Below are positions 26,354 to 34,705 of a stretch of 64,000 bases of DNA, piece after piece. The notes under the pieces are model-generated. The model was not told where the DNA came from. It did not search any database and saw only the letters and a program-made list of their open reading frames with translations. Origin of the DNA: Filimonas effusa (GTDB lineage Bacteria > Bacteroidota > Bacteroidia > Chitinophagales > Chitinophagaceae); contig NZ_SDHZ01000002.1 in NCBI RefSeq assembly GCF_004118675.1, forward strand, positions 682,001 through 746,000. The letters are read 5' to 3'. The position numbers were made by a program, and so were the translations under genes. Position 1 is the first letter of the stretch. Each line of letters opens with the position of its first letter.

Positions 26354-27595
26354 CTATCCACCATTTTCTTTTTCAGTGCCTGCTTCAGCGCCGAATAAAT
26401 AGTTGAAATAGAAGCCCTTCACAGTATTGAAATAGTAGGTAAATACCGCCAAAATCAGTGTAATTACCGATAAAGTAATGGCTTCCTGCCTTAAAAAACC
26501 AATTCCGGCAAGTACTATAAGGAGGCGTAAATATTCGAGATAGAACACCCATTTTTTTTGTTCCATGATGGCTCCTGTGTTGATCAAACTAATTAAAAGG
26601 AATGCCGAGAGCAGGGTTAGCTGGGAAGCGGAAAGCATTTTTTCGAAAAGACAGACCATGAAAAGCAATAATAGCGACACGGCTGTTTGTACCGAAATAT
26701 ACTGCCGCTGTACCCTGGTCATTTTCAGGTTTTGCTTGCCGGCGAGGAGTTTGTCTTCCAGGAGATCCCTGTTGCCGGCATCGAGGTTATCGGGTTTGCC
26801 GAAGATGATGTTCAGGCGTTGTTTCCATGAGCTGGCTTTTGAAACGGCGTAGGCTATTTCGAGCAGGAAGTGGAAGTGCTGCCATAGAAAGCTATAACGT
26901 TCCAGGGGTTTGGTGAGGCCGTAGGTGATCCTGATATCTTCTTCTTTCTGAAAGGTGCCAAAGAGTTTATCCCAGATAATGAGCACATCGCCATAGTTCT
27001 TATCGAGGTACTCGTCGTTGGAGGCGTGGTGCACCCGGTGGTGCGAGGGTGTCACCAGCACATATTCGAGCCATCCCAGCCTGCCGATAGTTTGCGTATG
27101 AATGAAAAACGGGTACAGGCCGTGGATGAGCAGGAAAAGCGTGATCATTTCGGGCGGGAAGCCTATTAAAGGCAGCACGGCCCAGAAAAGGCTGCGTACA
27201 ACGGCCTGGAAAACGGTAATACGTGCCGAAACGGTGTAATTAAAGTCTTCGCTCTGGTGGTGGACCACATGCACCGCCCAGAACAGGTTGATCTCGTGCG
27301 CCAGGCGATGGTACCAATACCAGACGAGGTCGGTAAGCAGGAAAAGCAGCACCCAGGTGTACCAGTGCGGGGTAATGGAGAAGAGCGCGAAGTTATCGTA
27401 GATGTATTTGAAGAAGTAAAAGAACAGACCTGTGACAAAAACATCTGTCAGTCGTTCTGCGATGCCCACGTTAAGATTGGCGATGGTTTCCTGGAACTGG
27501 AAGTAGTTTTTGCCTGTTTTCCGGCAATACCAGTATTCGAGTCCAATGAAGAAGAGAAAAAAGGGAACTGCCCAGCCGATAATGTTTAAGCTCAT
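26354..27595 (-). CDS. Sterol desaturase / fatty-acid hydroxylase superfamily membrane protein
   Basis: 413 residues. The eight-histidine di-iron motif is complete: W-Y-W-Y-H-R-L-A-H, H-V-V-H-H-Q-S, and P-S-H-H-R-V-H-H-A-S-N. Membrane segments flank the histidine clusters (about 5-25, 45-65, 75-95, 140-165), and a C-terminal extension of three more segments (about 300-400) makes it longer than the usual 260-300 residues. The family oxidises lipids or carotenoids using iron and oxygen. It sits upstream of and in the same direction as acpP, but a promoter for acpP lies between them. A lipid substrate is likely; which one cannot be told. Confidence 0.9.
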   Translation of the reverse strand: MSLNIIGWAVPFFLFFIGLEYWYCRKTGKNYFQFQETIANLNVGIAERLTDVFVTGLFFYFFKYIYDNFALFSITPHWYTWVLLFLLTDLVWYWYHRLAHEINLFWAVHVVHHQSEDFNYTVSARITVFQAVVRSLFWAVLPLIGFPPEMITLFLLIHGLYPFFIHTQTIGRLGWLEYVLVTPSHHRVHHASNDEYLDKNYGDVLIIWDKLFGTFQKEEDIRITYGLTKPLERYSFLWQHFHFLLEIAYAVSKASSWKQRLNIIFGKPDNLDAGNRDLLEDKLLAGKQNLKMTRVQRQYISVQTAVSLLLLFMVCLFEKMLSASQLTLLSAFLLISLINTGAIMEQKKWVFYLEYLRLLIVLAGIGFLRQEAITLSVITLILAVFTYYFNTVKGFYFNYLFGAEAGTEKENGG

Positions 27596-27711
27596 AGACG
27601 GATCTTTTAGTCTACCGCTAAAGTAGAGTAAATATCTATTCGGTGTATCCCTCTCCTGTTTTCTGTATGGAACTAAAGGCTTATCTTGGGGAACAACAGC
27701 TTCTAACGATT

Positions 27712-28152
27712 ATGGCAATCAGAGTAATAGATTATGGCACCCCGGAATACAATCAGATGCTGGAGCTCAGGTACCAGATACTGCGTAAGCCGCTGGGGTT
27801 GGAATTTGTTCCCGAAGAACTGGAAAAGGAAGTGGATGACATTCTCATTTGCTGCATGGAAGATGACAAACTGGAAGGCTGCTGCCAGCTCACGGATATT
27901 GGCGATAAAACGTTGCGACTGAGGCAGATGGCTGTGATCTCGGGCTTACAGGGCAAGGGCGTAGGGCGTATGCTGATGCAGTTTGCCGAAAACATAGCAC
28001 GTGATCTTGGTTATAAGAAAATAGTGATGCATGCGCGTAAAACGGCCCTTGGCTTTTATGAAAAGCTGGGGTACAAGGTTGTAGGTGAAGAATTTGAAGA
28101 GGTGTTGTTACCGCATTTTGAAATGGAGAAGGAGTTGATTTCCTTAAGATAA
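27712..28152 (+). CDS. GNAT-family N-acetyltransferase
   Basis: 146 residues from the ATG at 27712. Earlier in-frame starts (27643, 27667) add residues without family similarity, and a TATCTTG motif at 27682-27688 would place the transcript start just before the chosen ATG. The acetyl-CoA loop is seen in L-R-Q-M-A-V-I-S-G-L-Q-G-K-G-V-G-R-M-L-M (Q/R-x-x-G-x-G/A form), with the late ALGFYEKLGYKVVGEEF strand-helix. The target is unknown. It is divergent from the hydroxylase gene. Confidence 0.9.
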   Translation: MAIRVIDYGTPEYNQMLELRYQILRKPLGLEFVPEELEKEVDDILICCMEDDKLEGCCQLTDIGDKTLRLRQMAVISGLQGKGVGRMLMQFAENIARDLGYKKIVMHARKTALGFYEKLGYKVVGEEFEEVLLPHFEMEKELISLR

Positions 28153-28231
28153 ACGAATAAACGGCAGTAGTATAACGGCATTCTATGCCACAACCTAACG
28201 GCGCAGCAACTGCTATCAATTACAACCTTGC

Positions 28232-28708
28232 TTATTTAGTGCCGATCTTACTTCGCAGGAGGGCGCGCAGCTCATGGGTGAATTCCTGGCTCATATTGTC
28301 TTTGGGGACCAGGAAGAACGAACGGGTATTGAAGTAGAGATGAATGAAGTTAGGACTTTCGATATAAGTAGAAAAGGAACTCCAGTTCCAGTCCACATAA
28401 CCACGGGTACTTTCGAGACGAACAAATTCTTCGCGGAAAACGATGGTAAAGGAATCCAGGAAGGTCTGGCTTCTTTTATAGACCGTGAGCGGTAACAGGT
28501 ACCAGAACGAAGCCATCATAAACAGCCAGAGGCAGGATCCGAGCAGGAAATACTCCGGGCGCACTTTCTTCATGTAAAACAACACCGCAGCAACGATCGC
28601 AAATACATTCACCAGGATGATGAGAATACGTATTTCCGGGCGTGAAATAAAGTGATAACGGAGGGCCTGTAACACTTTTTTCCTGTCGTATGAAAAGCTA
28701 AGGTGCAT
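28232..28708 (-). CDS. YcxB-like membrane protein
   Basis: 158 residues. Two adjacent membrane segments (about 26-46 and 52-75) separate a short N-terminal strand region (LSFSYDRKKVLQALRYHF) from a C-terminal beta-rich domain of the YcxB type: F-T-I-V-F-R-E-E-F-V-R-L-E-S, then W-S-S-F-S-T-Y-I-E-S and F-F-L-V-P-K. This fold recalls PH-like domains at the membrane face. No enzyme activity is known for the family. It is monocistronic with its own -7 motif. Confidence 0.8.
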   Translation of the reverse strand: MHLSFSYDRKKVLQALRYHFISRPEIRILIILVNVFAIVAAVLFYMKKVRPEYFLLGSCLWLFMMASFWYLLPLTVYKRSQTFLDSFTIVFREEFVRLESTRGYVDWNWSSFSTYIESPNFIHLYFNTRSFFLVPKDNMSQEFTHELRALLRSKIGTK

Positions 28709-28728
28709 ATGATGTTCTATAAAATACG

Positions 28729-28736
28729 CAAAAATA
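28729..28736 (-). promoter_or_regulatory. Candidate -7 element (TATTTTTG) for the YcxB-like gene
   Basis: TATTTTTG on the minus strand lies 20 bp before the start codon at 28708 and matches TANNTTTG. No -33 TTG is seen at the expected distance. Confidence 0.45.
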
Positions 28737-28800
28737 GGTAAAAATAGACCAGCTTATTGATCTGGATAAGTTGTTCCTGCATACTCTGCTTTTTGTTTCA

Positions 28801-29334
28801 TCAACACTCCAGGTATATCGGCGGAATGGAATCTGACAGCCAGATGCCGTTTTCTTCTTTATAAAATAAAACCTGGTTATTAAAAGCCTGCTTTGCTTTT
28901 ACTTTAATGATCACCAATTCGCCTGCCCTACGGCTGCCTACTATTTTAGCGGTGCGCTCATCGATGGACAAATGCACATACTGCCTGTCCATTGACAGCA
29001 GCCCTTTTTCTTTTATGCTTTCCAGGTAACCGCGGATGGTTCCGTGGTATAAATATTCAGGCGGCTCCGATGCCTGTTTTACGATCTTCTCTTCTATGGA
29101 GTGCCCGTAGTAGGCTCTTATTTTTCCATCCAGTATCTGGAATCGCTTTTTTTCGGCTTTAGCAAGCATTTCTATGATGGCCTCTTCCGTGGTAGGCAGC
29201 CCTTTATCGTTTAGTGCGTTCAGCAGGCTGGCAAGGGATACCCAACCTTCGTTATCCAAATGAAGGTTGTACTCCAGCGGTGCATGGCGAAGGGCGTGTG
29301 AAATAGTTTTACTTATTTTTATTGCATCAGTCAT
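28801..29334 (-). CDS. kptA: RNA 2'-phosphotransferase (Tpt1/KptA family)
   Basis: 177 residues. The family's catalytic features are all present: Arg16-His17 in S-H-A-L-R-H, Arg64 in E-K-K-R-F, the NAD-binding L-Y-H-G-T (His97), and R-Q-Y-V-H-L-S with Arg117 and His121. An N-terminal winged-helix lobe and a C-terminal ADP-ribosyltransferase-like lobe make up the fold. The enzyme moves an internal 2'-phosphate from RNA to NAD+, giving ADP-ribose 1'',2''-cyclic phosphate. In fungi it completes tRNA splicing; its bacterial role is unsettled. Its ATG overlaps the stop of the upstream unknown gene by 4 bp, so the two are translationally coupled. Confidence 0.95.
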   Translation of the reverse strand: MTDAIKISKTISHALRHAPLEYNLHLDNEGWVSLASLLNALNDKGLPTTEEAIIEMLAKAEKKRFQILDGKIRAYYGHSIEEKIVKQASEPPEYLYHGTIRGYLESIKEKGLLSMDRQYVHLSIDERTAKIVGSRRAGELVIIKVKAKQAFNNQVLFYKEENGIWLSDSIPPIYLEC

Positions 29335-29777
29335 AAAGAGAATGTATTTGAGCGCCCACCTGTTAATATAGCATCGAATTCCTTTTCAAAGGCTAATTTG
29401 TTTTCCTCGAAACCAGGTTCCAGGGAAAAGACGAAATTTTTAGCCCGCAAATGGTCCAGGAATGCTTCATTTATTTCCATGTACAGGAATTTCTTCAGGT
29501 AATGAGGGAAATAGGAGGGCCAGATCCATACCCCGTCTGTAAAGTAAGCATCCGGACCAATCAACTCCCTTGTTTGAAGATCTGCGACATATCCCATCCA
29601 GCCTGTTAAGAAACAGCCTTGTTCAAGATAGGTCATTAGCTTTTTATTGTCGGCACGTTGCCTATCGGTAAAAGCATTCACCGGTGTAGAATTGAGTACA
29701 TCCTTAAACACCGCAGCTCCAGGAATATATTTGTCGTGCTCAGTTATAAAGCCAACAAGTTTTATAGGTAGAGACAT
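29331..29777 (-). CDS. Uncharacterised protein coupled to kptA
   Basis: 148 residues from the ATG at 29777. An in-frame start at 29804 adds nine residues (MPGTLNLST) with no sign of a signal peptide. No transmembrane segment is seen, so it is cytoplasmic. Features: an aromatic middle (G-C-F-L-T-G-W-M-G-Y, then T-D-G-V-W-I-W-P-S-Y-F-P-H-Y-L near 80-95) and an acidic C-terminal helix. The G-V-W-I-W-P pattern followed by a short helix recalls small immunity-type proteins, but the likeness is weak and I do not assign a family. The 4-bp overlap with kptA suggests a shared task. Confidence 0.75.
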   Translation of the reverse strand: MSLPIKLVGFITEHDKYIPGAAVFKDVLNSTPVNAFTDRQRADNKKLMTYLEQGCFLTGWMGYVADLQTRELIGPDAYFTDGVWIWPSYFPHYLKKFLYMEINEAFLDHLRAKNFVFSLEPGFEENKLAFEKEFDAILTGGRSNTFSL

Positions 29778-29894
29778 TGTTGAAAGGTTGAGGGTGCCAG
29801 GCACATGCCCGGGAGCTTAAAATAAAGAAAAATAAACGGTATTGAATTCATTTCATCCAACAGCAATGACAAAAGAGTAAGCAACAGGCATACA

Positions 29895-29933
29895 TAGAAA
29901 AGGGCCACCCCGGATTGGGACAGCCCTTTTCTA
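29895..29933 (-). terminator. Intrinsic terminator downstream of nrdJ
   Basis: An 11-bp perfect stem, TAGAAAAGGGC (29895-29905) with GCCCTTTTCTA (29923-29933), surrounds a 17-nt loop that can pair further (CCC/GGG). It lies 22 bp after the nrdJ stop. On the transcribed strand T-rich sequence forms the end of the stem. Confidence 0.75.
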
Positions 29934-29955
29934 TATATTATCTATCGTGGTAAAA

Positions 29956-32900
29956 TTAACTGCACCCCATGCTATTACCACAGTTAAGGCATTTATAGCA
30001 GGTGCCGCTGCGTACGGTAATGTGTCCGCAGGTATTACATGCAGGTGCATCGCTTTGCATACTCTTGGCTGCTGCATTCATAGCCGCAAGGCCCGCTTCT
30101 GTTTTTACTGCTGCTTTTTGTGTCTTATGAGCCGATGGGCTTCCACCGCTGTTGGCGGAGCTACCCGATGTTATCGTTAAACCAGGTGTCGCTGCTCCGG
30201 ATGCAGAAGCTGAAGAAGCCACTGTAGGCGCAACTCTTACGCTGCTAAGTTCAGGCTTTTCCAGTTCGGCGATGAGTTCATCGTCTTCTGTGCCGAGATT
30301 CTCCACTTCTGGTTTATCCAACACATGCACCAGATCGGTACGGCCCAGGTATTCGTATGCCAGTGCGCGGAATACAAAGTCGATGAGGGATGTGGTGGAC
30401 TTGATGTTCGGGTGATCGACCATACCGGAGGGTTCGAATTTGGTGAAGACGAACTTCTCAACGAATTCTTCCAGTGGCACACCGTATTGCAGGCCTACTG
30501 AAACTGATATGGCAAAGCAGTTCATGAGGCTGCGGAGGGTTGAACCTTCTTTGGCCAGGTCGACGAAGATCTCGCCGAGGGTACCGTCGCCATATTCACC
30601 TGTGCGCAGGAAGATGGCCTGGCCGTTGATCTTGGCTTTTTGTGTAAAGCCGCGGCGTTTGTTTGGCAGTGAGCGGCGTTCTACGATACGGGCCAGTTCG
30701 CGTTTCAGCTGGGTATCGGGGGAAGCCTGTACCCTTTTCTGCACTTCATCGAGCAGTTCCTGGATGGTGAGGCTGCCGAGGTCGATCATGGTTGCGCCCT
30801 GCTTTTCGGCAGCAGCGGATGTACCTGCTGCTACTGCGTCGGTAGCTGCCGCCTTGCCGACTGCATTGCCGGTTGTGGCTGCATTGCCGGTTATGGCTGC
30901 ACTGTTGGCTGTGGCAGCACTGTTGGTTGTGGCTGCCTTGTTGACTGTGGCAGCGTTATCGGCTGTTTCTGTATTTTCTGCTGTGGTTTCGTCGCCGGTC
31001 TTTTTCTTTTTATCGGATTTGGTGCTCAGGGGCTGAGACAGTTTAGAGCCATCGCGATAAAGGGCATTGGCTTTGAGGCCCAGCTGCCAGCTCATGAAGT
31101 AACATTCGGCGATCTCTTCTACCGATGCTTCGTGCGGCAGGTTGATGGTTTTGGAGATGGCGCCGCTCAGGAATGGCTGGCAGGCTGCCATCATACGGAT
31201 ATGGCCGTGGGCGTGGATATAACGCTGGCCTTTTTTACCGCATTTGTTGGCGCAGTCGAATACCGGCAGGTGTTTTTCCTGGAGGAAAGGAGCGCCTTCG
31301 AGTGTCATGGTGCCGCAAACATAGTCGTTGGCAGCGTCGATCTCTTCTTCGGAGAAGCCGAGGGCATCGAGGAGGTCGAAGTTCCAGTCGGCGTACTGTT
31401 GTTCTGTAAAGCCGAGGCGTTGCAGGCAGTCGTCACCGAGGGTGAAGCGGTTAAAGAGGAAACCTATTTCGAAAGCAGCTCTTGCCGCGTCGTTGAGCTT
31501 TTTAATTTCTTCGGGCAGGAAGCCTTTCTGCGCGAGGGACTGGTTGTTGATGAAGGGTGCGCCGTTGAAGCTGGCGGCACCTACGGCATAATTGATAATG
31601 TTTTCTATCTGGCCGTTGGTATATCCGAGGCGTTCGAGTGCTGCCGGAACGGACTGGTTGATGATCTTAAAGTAGCCGCCGCCGCTGAGTTTTTTAAATT
31701 TCACGAGGGCGAAATCGGGTTCTACGCCGGTGGTATCGCAGTCCATCACCAGGCCGATGGTGCCTGTAGGTGCGATCACGGTAGTTTGTGCGTTGCGGTA
31801 ACCATATTGTTCGCCGAGCTGAACGGCGTCGTCCCATGCTTTTGTGGCTGCGGAGAGCAGGTAGTTGGGGCAATATTTCGCCTGGATACCTACGGGTTTT
31901 ACGCTAAGGCCTTCGTAGGCGTCGGCTGCGTCGTAAGCTGCGGCCCTGTGGTTACGCATGACGCGCATCATATCGACCTTGTTTTCAGCATATTTATCGA
32001 AGGCGCCGAGGAAGGCGGCCATTTCGGCGGAGGTTTTATAAGCGATACCGGTCATGATAGCCGAGATCGCGCCTGCGATGCCGCGTGCTTCTTCGCTATC
32101 GTAAGCGATGCCGCTAACCATGAGCATGGTGCCGAGGTTGGCGAAGCCCAGTCCGAGTGTGCGGTAGTCGAAAGACAGCTGTGCCACTTCTTTAGATGGG
32201 AACTGTGCCATGAGGACAGATATTTCGAGCACTACGGTCCATAACCTGCAGGTATATTCGAAGCCGGTAACGTCGAAGCGGTTTTGTGCTGCGTCGTAGA
32301 ACTTCATGAGGTTTGCGGAGGCGAGGTTACAGGCGGTATTGTCGAGGAACATATATTCCGAGCAGGGGTTGGAGGCGTTGATGCGTCCTCCCTGCGGGCA
32401 GGTATGCCATTCGTTGATGGTGGTATCGTATTGTGTACCGGGGTCGGCGCAGCGCCATGCGGCGTAGGCCACCTGGTTCCAGAGGTCCCTGGCGGGGACT
32501 GTTTTCATTACCTTACCGTTCATCCTGCCTTTGAGTTCCCAGTTGCCGTTTTCTTCGAGCACTTTGAAGAATTCGTTGGGGATGCGGATGGAGTTATTGG
32601 AGTTTTGTCCGGATACGGTAGCGTAGGCTTCGCCTTCGTAGCTATTATCGTAACCTGCGGCGACCATGGCAGCGACCTTTTTCTCTTCTTCCACTTTCCA
32701 GTTGATGAATTCGAGGATCTCGGGGTGGTCGAGGTCGAGGCAAACCATTTTAGCTGCGCGGCGTGTGGTGCCGCCGCTTTTGATGGCGCCTGCTGCGCGG
32801 TCTCCGATTTTCAGGAAAGACATAAGACCTGAGGAGGTACCTCCGCCGCTAAGTTTTTCGCCGGAGGCGCGGATCTGGGAGTAGTTGGTACCTACGCCGG

Positions 32901-33528
32901 AGCCATATTTAAAGATACGTGCTTCGCGTACCCAGAGGTCCATGATACCGCCTTCGTTCACGAGGTCGTCGTTCACGGAGAGGATAAAGCAGGCGTGTGG
33001 TTGCGGGCGTTCGTATGCGTTTTCAGATTTCTTCAGTTGTTTGTCATTGGGATCGACGTAGTAGTGTCCCTGTGGTTTGCCGGTGATGCCATAGCTTTCG
33101 TGCAGGCCGGTATTAAACCATTGGGGGCTATTGGGAACGCATGCCTGGTTAAGGATGCTGTAGACCAGTTCATCGTAGAAGATCTGGGCGTCGTTGGCGG
33201 AGGCGAAGTAGCCATACCGTTCGCCCCAAACTTTCCAGCAGTTAGCCATGCGGTGTGCCACCTGTTTAACGGAGGTTTCGCGGCCTGAGGAGCCATCGGG
33301 CTGGGGCACGCCTGCTTTGCGGAAGTATTTCTGAGCCAATATATCTGTCGCTATCTGGCTCCATTGTTTCGGCACTTCCACGTTATTCATTTCGAAAACA
33401 ACTTCGCCATTAGGATTACGGATTACGCTGGTACGGTAATCGTATTCGAATAAATCGAACGGGCTCACTTCATCTTTGGTGAAGCGGCGCTGAAATAACA
33501 GCCCCTTGGGGGATTGTTGTTTAGCCAT
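29956..33528 (-). CDS. nrdJ: Adenosylcobalamin-dependent (class II) ribonucleotide reductase
   Basis: 1190 residues. The ten-stranded barrel core carries A-S-N-P-C-S-E-Y near residue 388 (the N-x-C-x-E active-site motif with the radical cysteine and proton-shuttling Glu) and TACNLASANL after it. Substrate- and B12-binding loops include IAPTGTIGLVMDCDTTG near 590 and LEGAPFLQEKHLPVFDCANKCG near 740. A repeat-rich linker (about 845-915) precedes a C-terminal TSCPD domain (about 955-1060) and a Cys-rich tail with four C-x-x-C-type pairs (C-N-T-C ... C-Y-K-C-L-N-C ... C-S), used for zinc or for re-reduction. It makes deoxyribonucleotides from ribonucleotides with adenosylcobalamin and does not need oxygen. 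Confidence 0.97.
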   Translation of the reverse strand: MAKQQSPKGLLFQRRFTKDEVSPFDLFEYDYRTSVIRNPNGEVVFEMNNVEVPKQWSQIATDILAQKYFRKAGVPQPDGSSGRETSVKQVAHRMANCWKVWGERYGYFASANDAQIFYDELVYSILNQACVPNSPQWFNTGLHESYGITGKPQGHYYVDPNDKQLKKSENAYERPQPHACFILSVNDDLVNEGGIMDLWVREARIFKYGSGVGTNYSQIRASGEKLSGGGTSSGLMSFLKIGDRAAGAIKSGGTTRRAAKMVCLDLDHPEILEFINWKVEEEKKVAAMVAAGYDNSYEGEAYATVSGQNSNNSIRIPNEFFKVLEENGNWELKGRMNGKVMKTVPARDLWNQVAYAAWRCADPGTQYDTTINEWHTCPQGGRINASNPCSEYMFLDNTACNLASANLMKFYDAAQNRFDVTGFEYTCRLWTVVLEISVLMAQFPSKEVAQLSFDYRTLGLGFANLGTMLMVSGIAYDSEEARGIAGAISAIMTGIAYKTSAEMAAFLGAFDKYAENKVDMMRVMRNHRAAAYDAADAYEGLSVKPVGIQAKYCPNYLLSAATKAWDDAVQLGEQYGYRNAQTTVIAPTGTIGLVMDCDTTGVEPDFALVKFKKLSGGGYFKIINQSVPAALERLGYTNGQIENIINYAVGAASFNGAPFINNQSLAQKGFLPEEIKKLNDAARAAFEIGFLFNRFTLGDDCLQRLGFTEQQYADWNFDLLDALGFSEEEIDAANDYVCGTMTLEGAPFLQEKHLPVFDCANKCGKKGQRYIHAHGHIRMMAACQPFLSGAISKTINLPHEASVEEIAECYFMSWQLGLKANALYRDGSKLSQPLSTKSDKKKKTGDETTAENTETADNAATVNKAATTNSAATANSAAITGNAATTGNAVGKAAATDAVAAGTSAAAEKQGATMIDLGSLTIQELLDEVQKRVQASPDTQLKRELARIVERRSLPNKRRGFTQKAKINGQAIFLRTGEYGDGTLGEIFVDLAKEGSTLRSLMNCFAISVSVGLQYGVPLEEFVEKFVFTKFEPSGMVDHPNIKSTTSLIDFVFRALAYEYLGRTDLVHVLDKPEVENLGTEDDELIAELEKPELSSVRVAPTVASSASASGAATPGLTITSGSSANSGGSPSAHKTQKAAVKTEAGLAAMNAAAKSMQSDAPACNTCGHITVRSGTCYKCLNCGNSMGCS
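30863..30970 (-). repeat. 18-bp minisatellite within nrdJ coding a hexapeptide repeat
   Basis: Six 18-bp units begin at 30863, 30881, 30899, 30917, 30935 and 30953 (first unit GCATTGCCGGTTGTGGCT); the last is more divergent. In the reading frame they code for a degenerate hexapeptide of the form x-A-A-T-x-N. The units keep frame, so changes in copy number would not break the enzyme. The unit continues weakly on both sides as Ala/Thr/Asn-rich sequence. Confidence 0.85.
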
Positions 33529-33880
33529 ATCCAGAACAGTTTATATAGAGGTTAGAAAATGATAGTTTCCGGGTACCGGGTAGAGGGCGAAATTAGACCC
33601 CTGGGTGAGATTTTAAAAGGTGGAAATATCAACAGATTGTGGACAATAAAAAACCATTACCGGCACGAAAAACGGCATCTCATTTGTACAGGTAATGTGT
33701 ATTGTGGATTTTTTTACAACATTTTCGCGGTGGTATGGCCTAAGATTGCTTGTTATTTCACATCTTTATGTTTAATATCCTGCCTTGAGAGCTGACTACC
33801 CCCCAGTCGACCTTAAAAAATAATAAAAATTAAAACGGGAACTTTTTGCATTTTTGCAGGGAGCACCTATAACAATTTGC
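33529..33880. promoter_or_regulatory. Divergent regulatory region of nrdJ and the GGGP-synthase gene
   Basis: 352 bp without a credible gene; a 78-codon plus-strand frame here lacks protein-like features. It holds a perfect palindrome ATTGT-GG-ACAAT (33636-33647), a second ATTGTGGA at 33701-33708, and an inverted repeat CATTACC (33655-33661)/GGTAATG (33691-33697) nested within ACAATA (33643-33648)/TATTGT (33700-33705). A one-mismatch -7 box, TAATTTCG (33588-33595, minus strand), could serve nrdJ, which would put the palindrome about 55 bp upstream of its transcript start. Near the rightward gene, TTTTTGCA is doubled (33844-33859). I saw no B12-riboswitch-like conserved box. Confidence 0.5.
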
Positions 33881-34642
33881 ATGAAGCATAAGCTATACCA
33901 TCAATTGGCGGAGAGAAGGCAACTGGGACGAAAATCGTTCGCAGTGCTTATCGATCCTGATAAAGTGGATATTCCTCAACTAGATAAGCTGATAGCGTTG
34001 GCGGTGAATTCCGGCGTGGACTATTTTTTTGTCGGGGGCAGTTTGGTTATTACCAATCATTTAGATGAATGCATTCAACATATAAAAGCGTCGTGCGATA
34101 TCCCGGTGCTTTTATTTCCTGGTTCGCCTTCACAGGTAAGCCGTTATGCTGATGCGTTATTATATCTTTCTCTTATTTCGGGCCGTAATCCTGAGTTGCT
34201 GATTGGTCAGCATGTGCTTAGTGCGCCTATGGTGAAGAAAAGCGGTCTTGAAATTATCCCTACCGGTTATATGGTGATAGATGGCGGTGCGCCCACCACT
34301 GTTTCTTATATTTCAAATGCCACTCCTATTCCATCGGATAAAAATGATATAGCGTTATGTACTGCGATGGCCGGTGAAATGCTGGGTATGAAGCTGATAT
34401 ATATGGATGCCGGCAGCGGCGCCAAACGTCCTATTTCAGAGACGATGATAGAAAGGGTTTCGGCACATATCGACTGTCCGCTGATCATTGGCGGCGGTAT
34501 TGTTAATCCTGAGAAGGCTTATCTTAATTGTAAGGCCGGGGCCGATGTTATAGTAGTGGGTAACGCCATCGAGAAAGATCCTTCGCTGATAAAGGAAATG
34601 AGTGCTGCTATCAGGCAGGTGGGGGTAGTAGAAGGCAGATGA
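33881..34642 (+). CDS. Geranylgeranylglyceryl/heptaprenylglyceryl phosphate synthase family protein
   Basis: 253 residues from the ATG at 33881; the frame opens at a TTG (33854) that I reject. A TIM barrel of the GGGPS/PcrB type: L-I-D-P-D-K near residue 26 binds glycerol-1-phosphate and magnesium, V-G-G-S-L and L-L-F-P-G-S-P-S-Q follow, then Y-M-D-A-G-S-G-A near 175, and two phosphate loops, I-I-G-G-G-I near 205 and A-D-V-I-V-V-G-N-A near 222. The family joins a polyprenyl diphosphate to glycerol-1-phosphate, the first ether-lipid step in archaea; some Bacteroidota members are active. Product chain length cannot be read reliably from the sequence. Confidence 0.93.
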   Translation: MKHKLYHQLAERRQLGRKSFAVLIDPDKVDIPQLDKLIALAVNSGVDYFFVGGSLVITNHLDECIQHIKASCDIPVLLFPGSPSQVSRYADALLYLSLISGRNPELLIGQHVLSAPMVKKSGLEIIPTGYMVIDGGAPTTVSYISNATPIPSDKNDIALCTAMAGEMLGMKLIYMDAGSGAKRPISETMIERVSAHIDCPLIIGGGIVNPEKAYLNCKAGADVIVVGNAIEKDPSLIKEMSAAIRQVGVVEGR

Positions 34643-34705
34643 GATTAAAGCAGACAAGTTTTAAGCGTTAGCAATATATAATAGCCGCCTCAATACCCGC
34701 TGCAT

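Noticed and set aside
31132-32244. Open frame of 370 codons on the plus strand within nrdJ
   Set aside because: Antisense to a strongly conserved enzyme, Cys/Val/Gly-rich without a recognisable fold, typical of the shadow of GC-rich third positions.
33559-33795. 78-codon frame between nrdJ and the GGGP-synthase gene
   Set aside because: No protein-like pattern, no start signal, and it overlaps the palindromes and the likely nrdJ promoter.
33529-33880. B12 riboswitch before nrdJ
   Set aside because: The conserved B12-box and surrounding stems could not be found on the minus strand.
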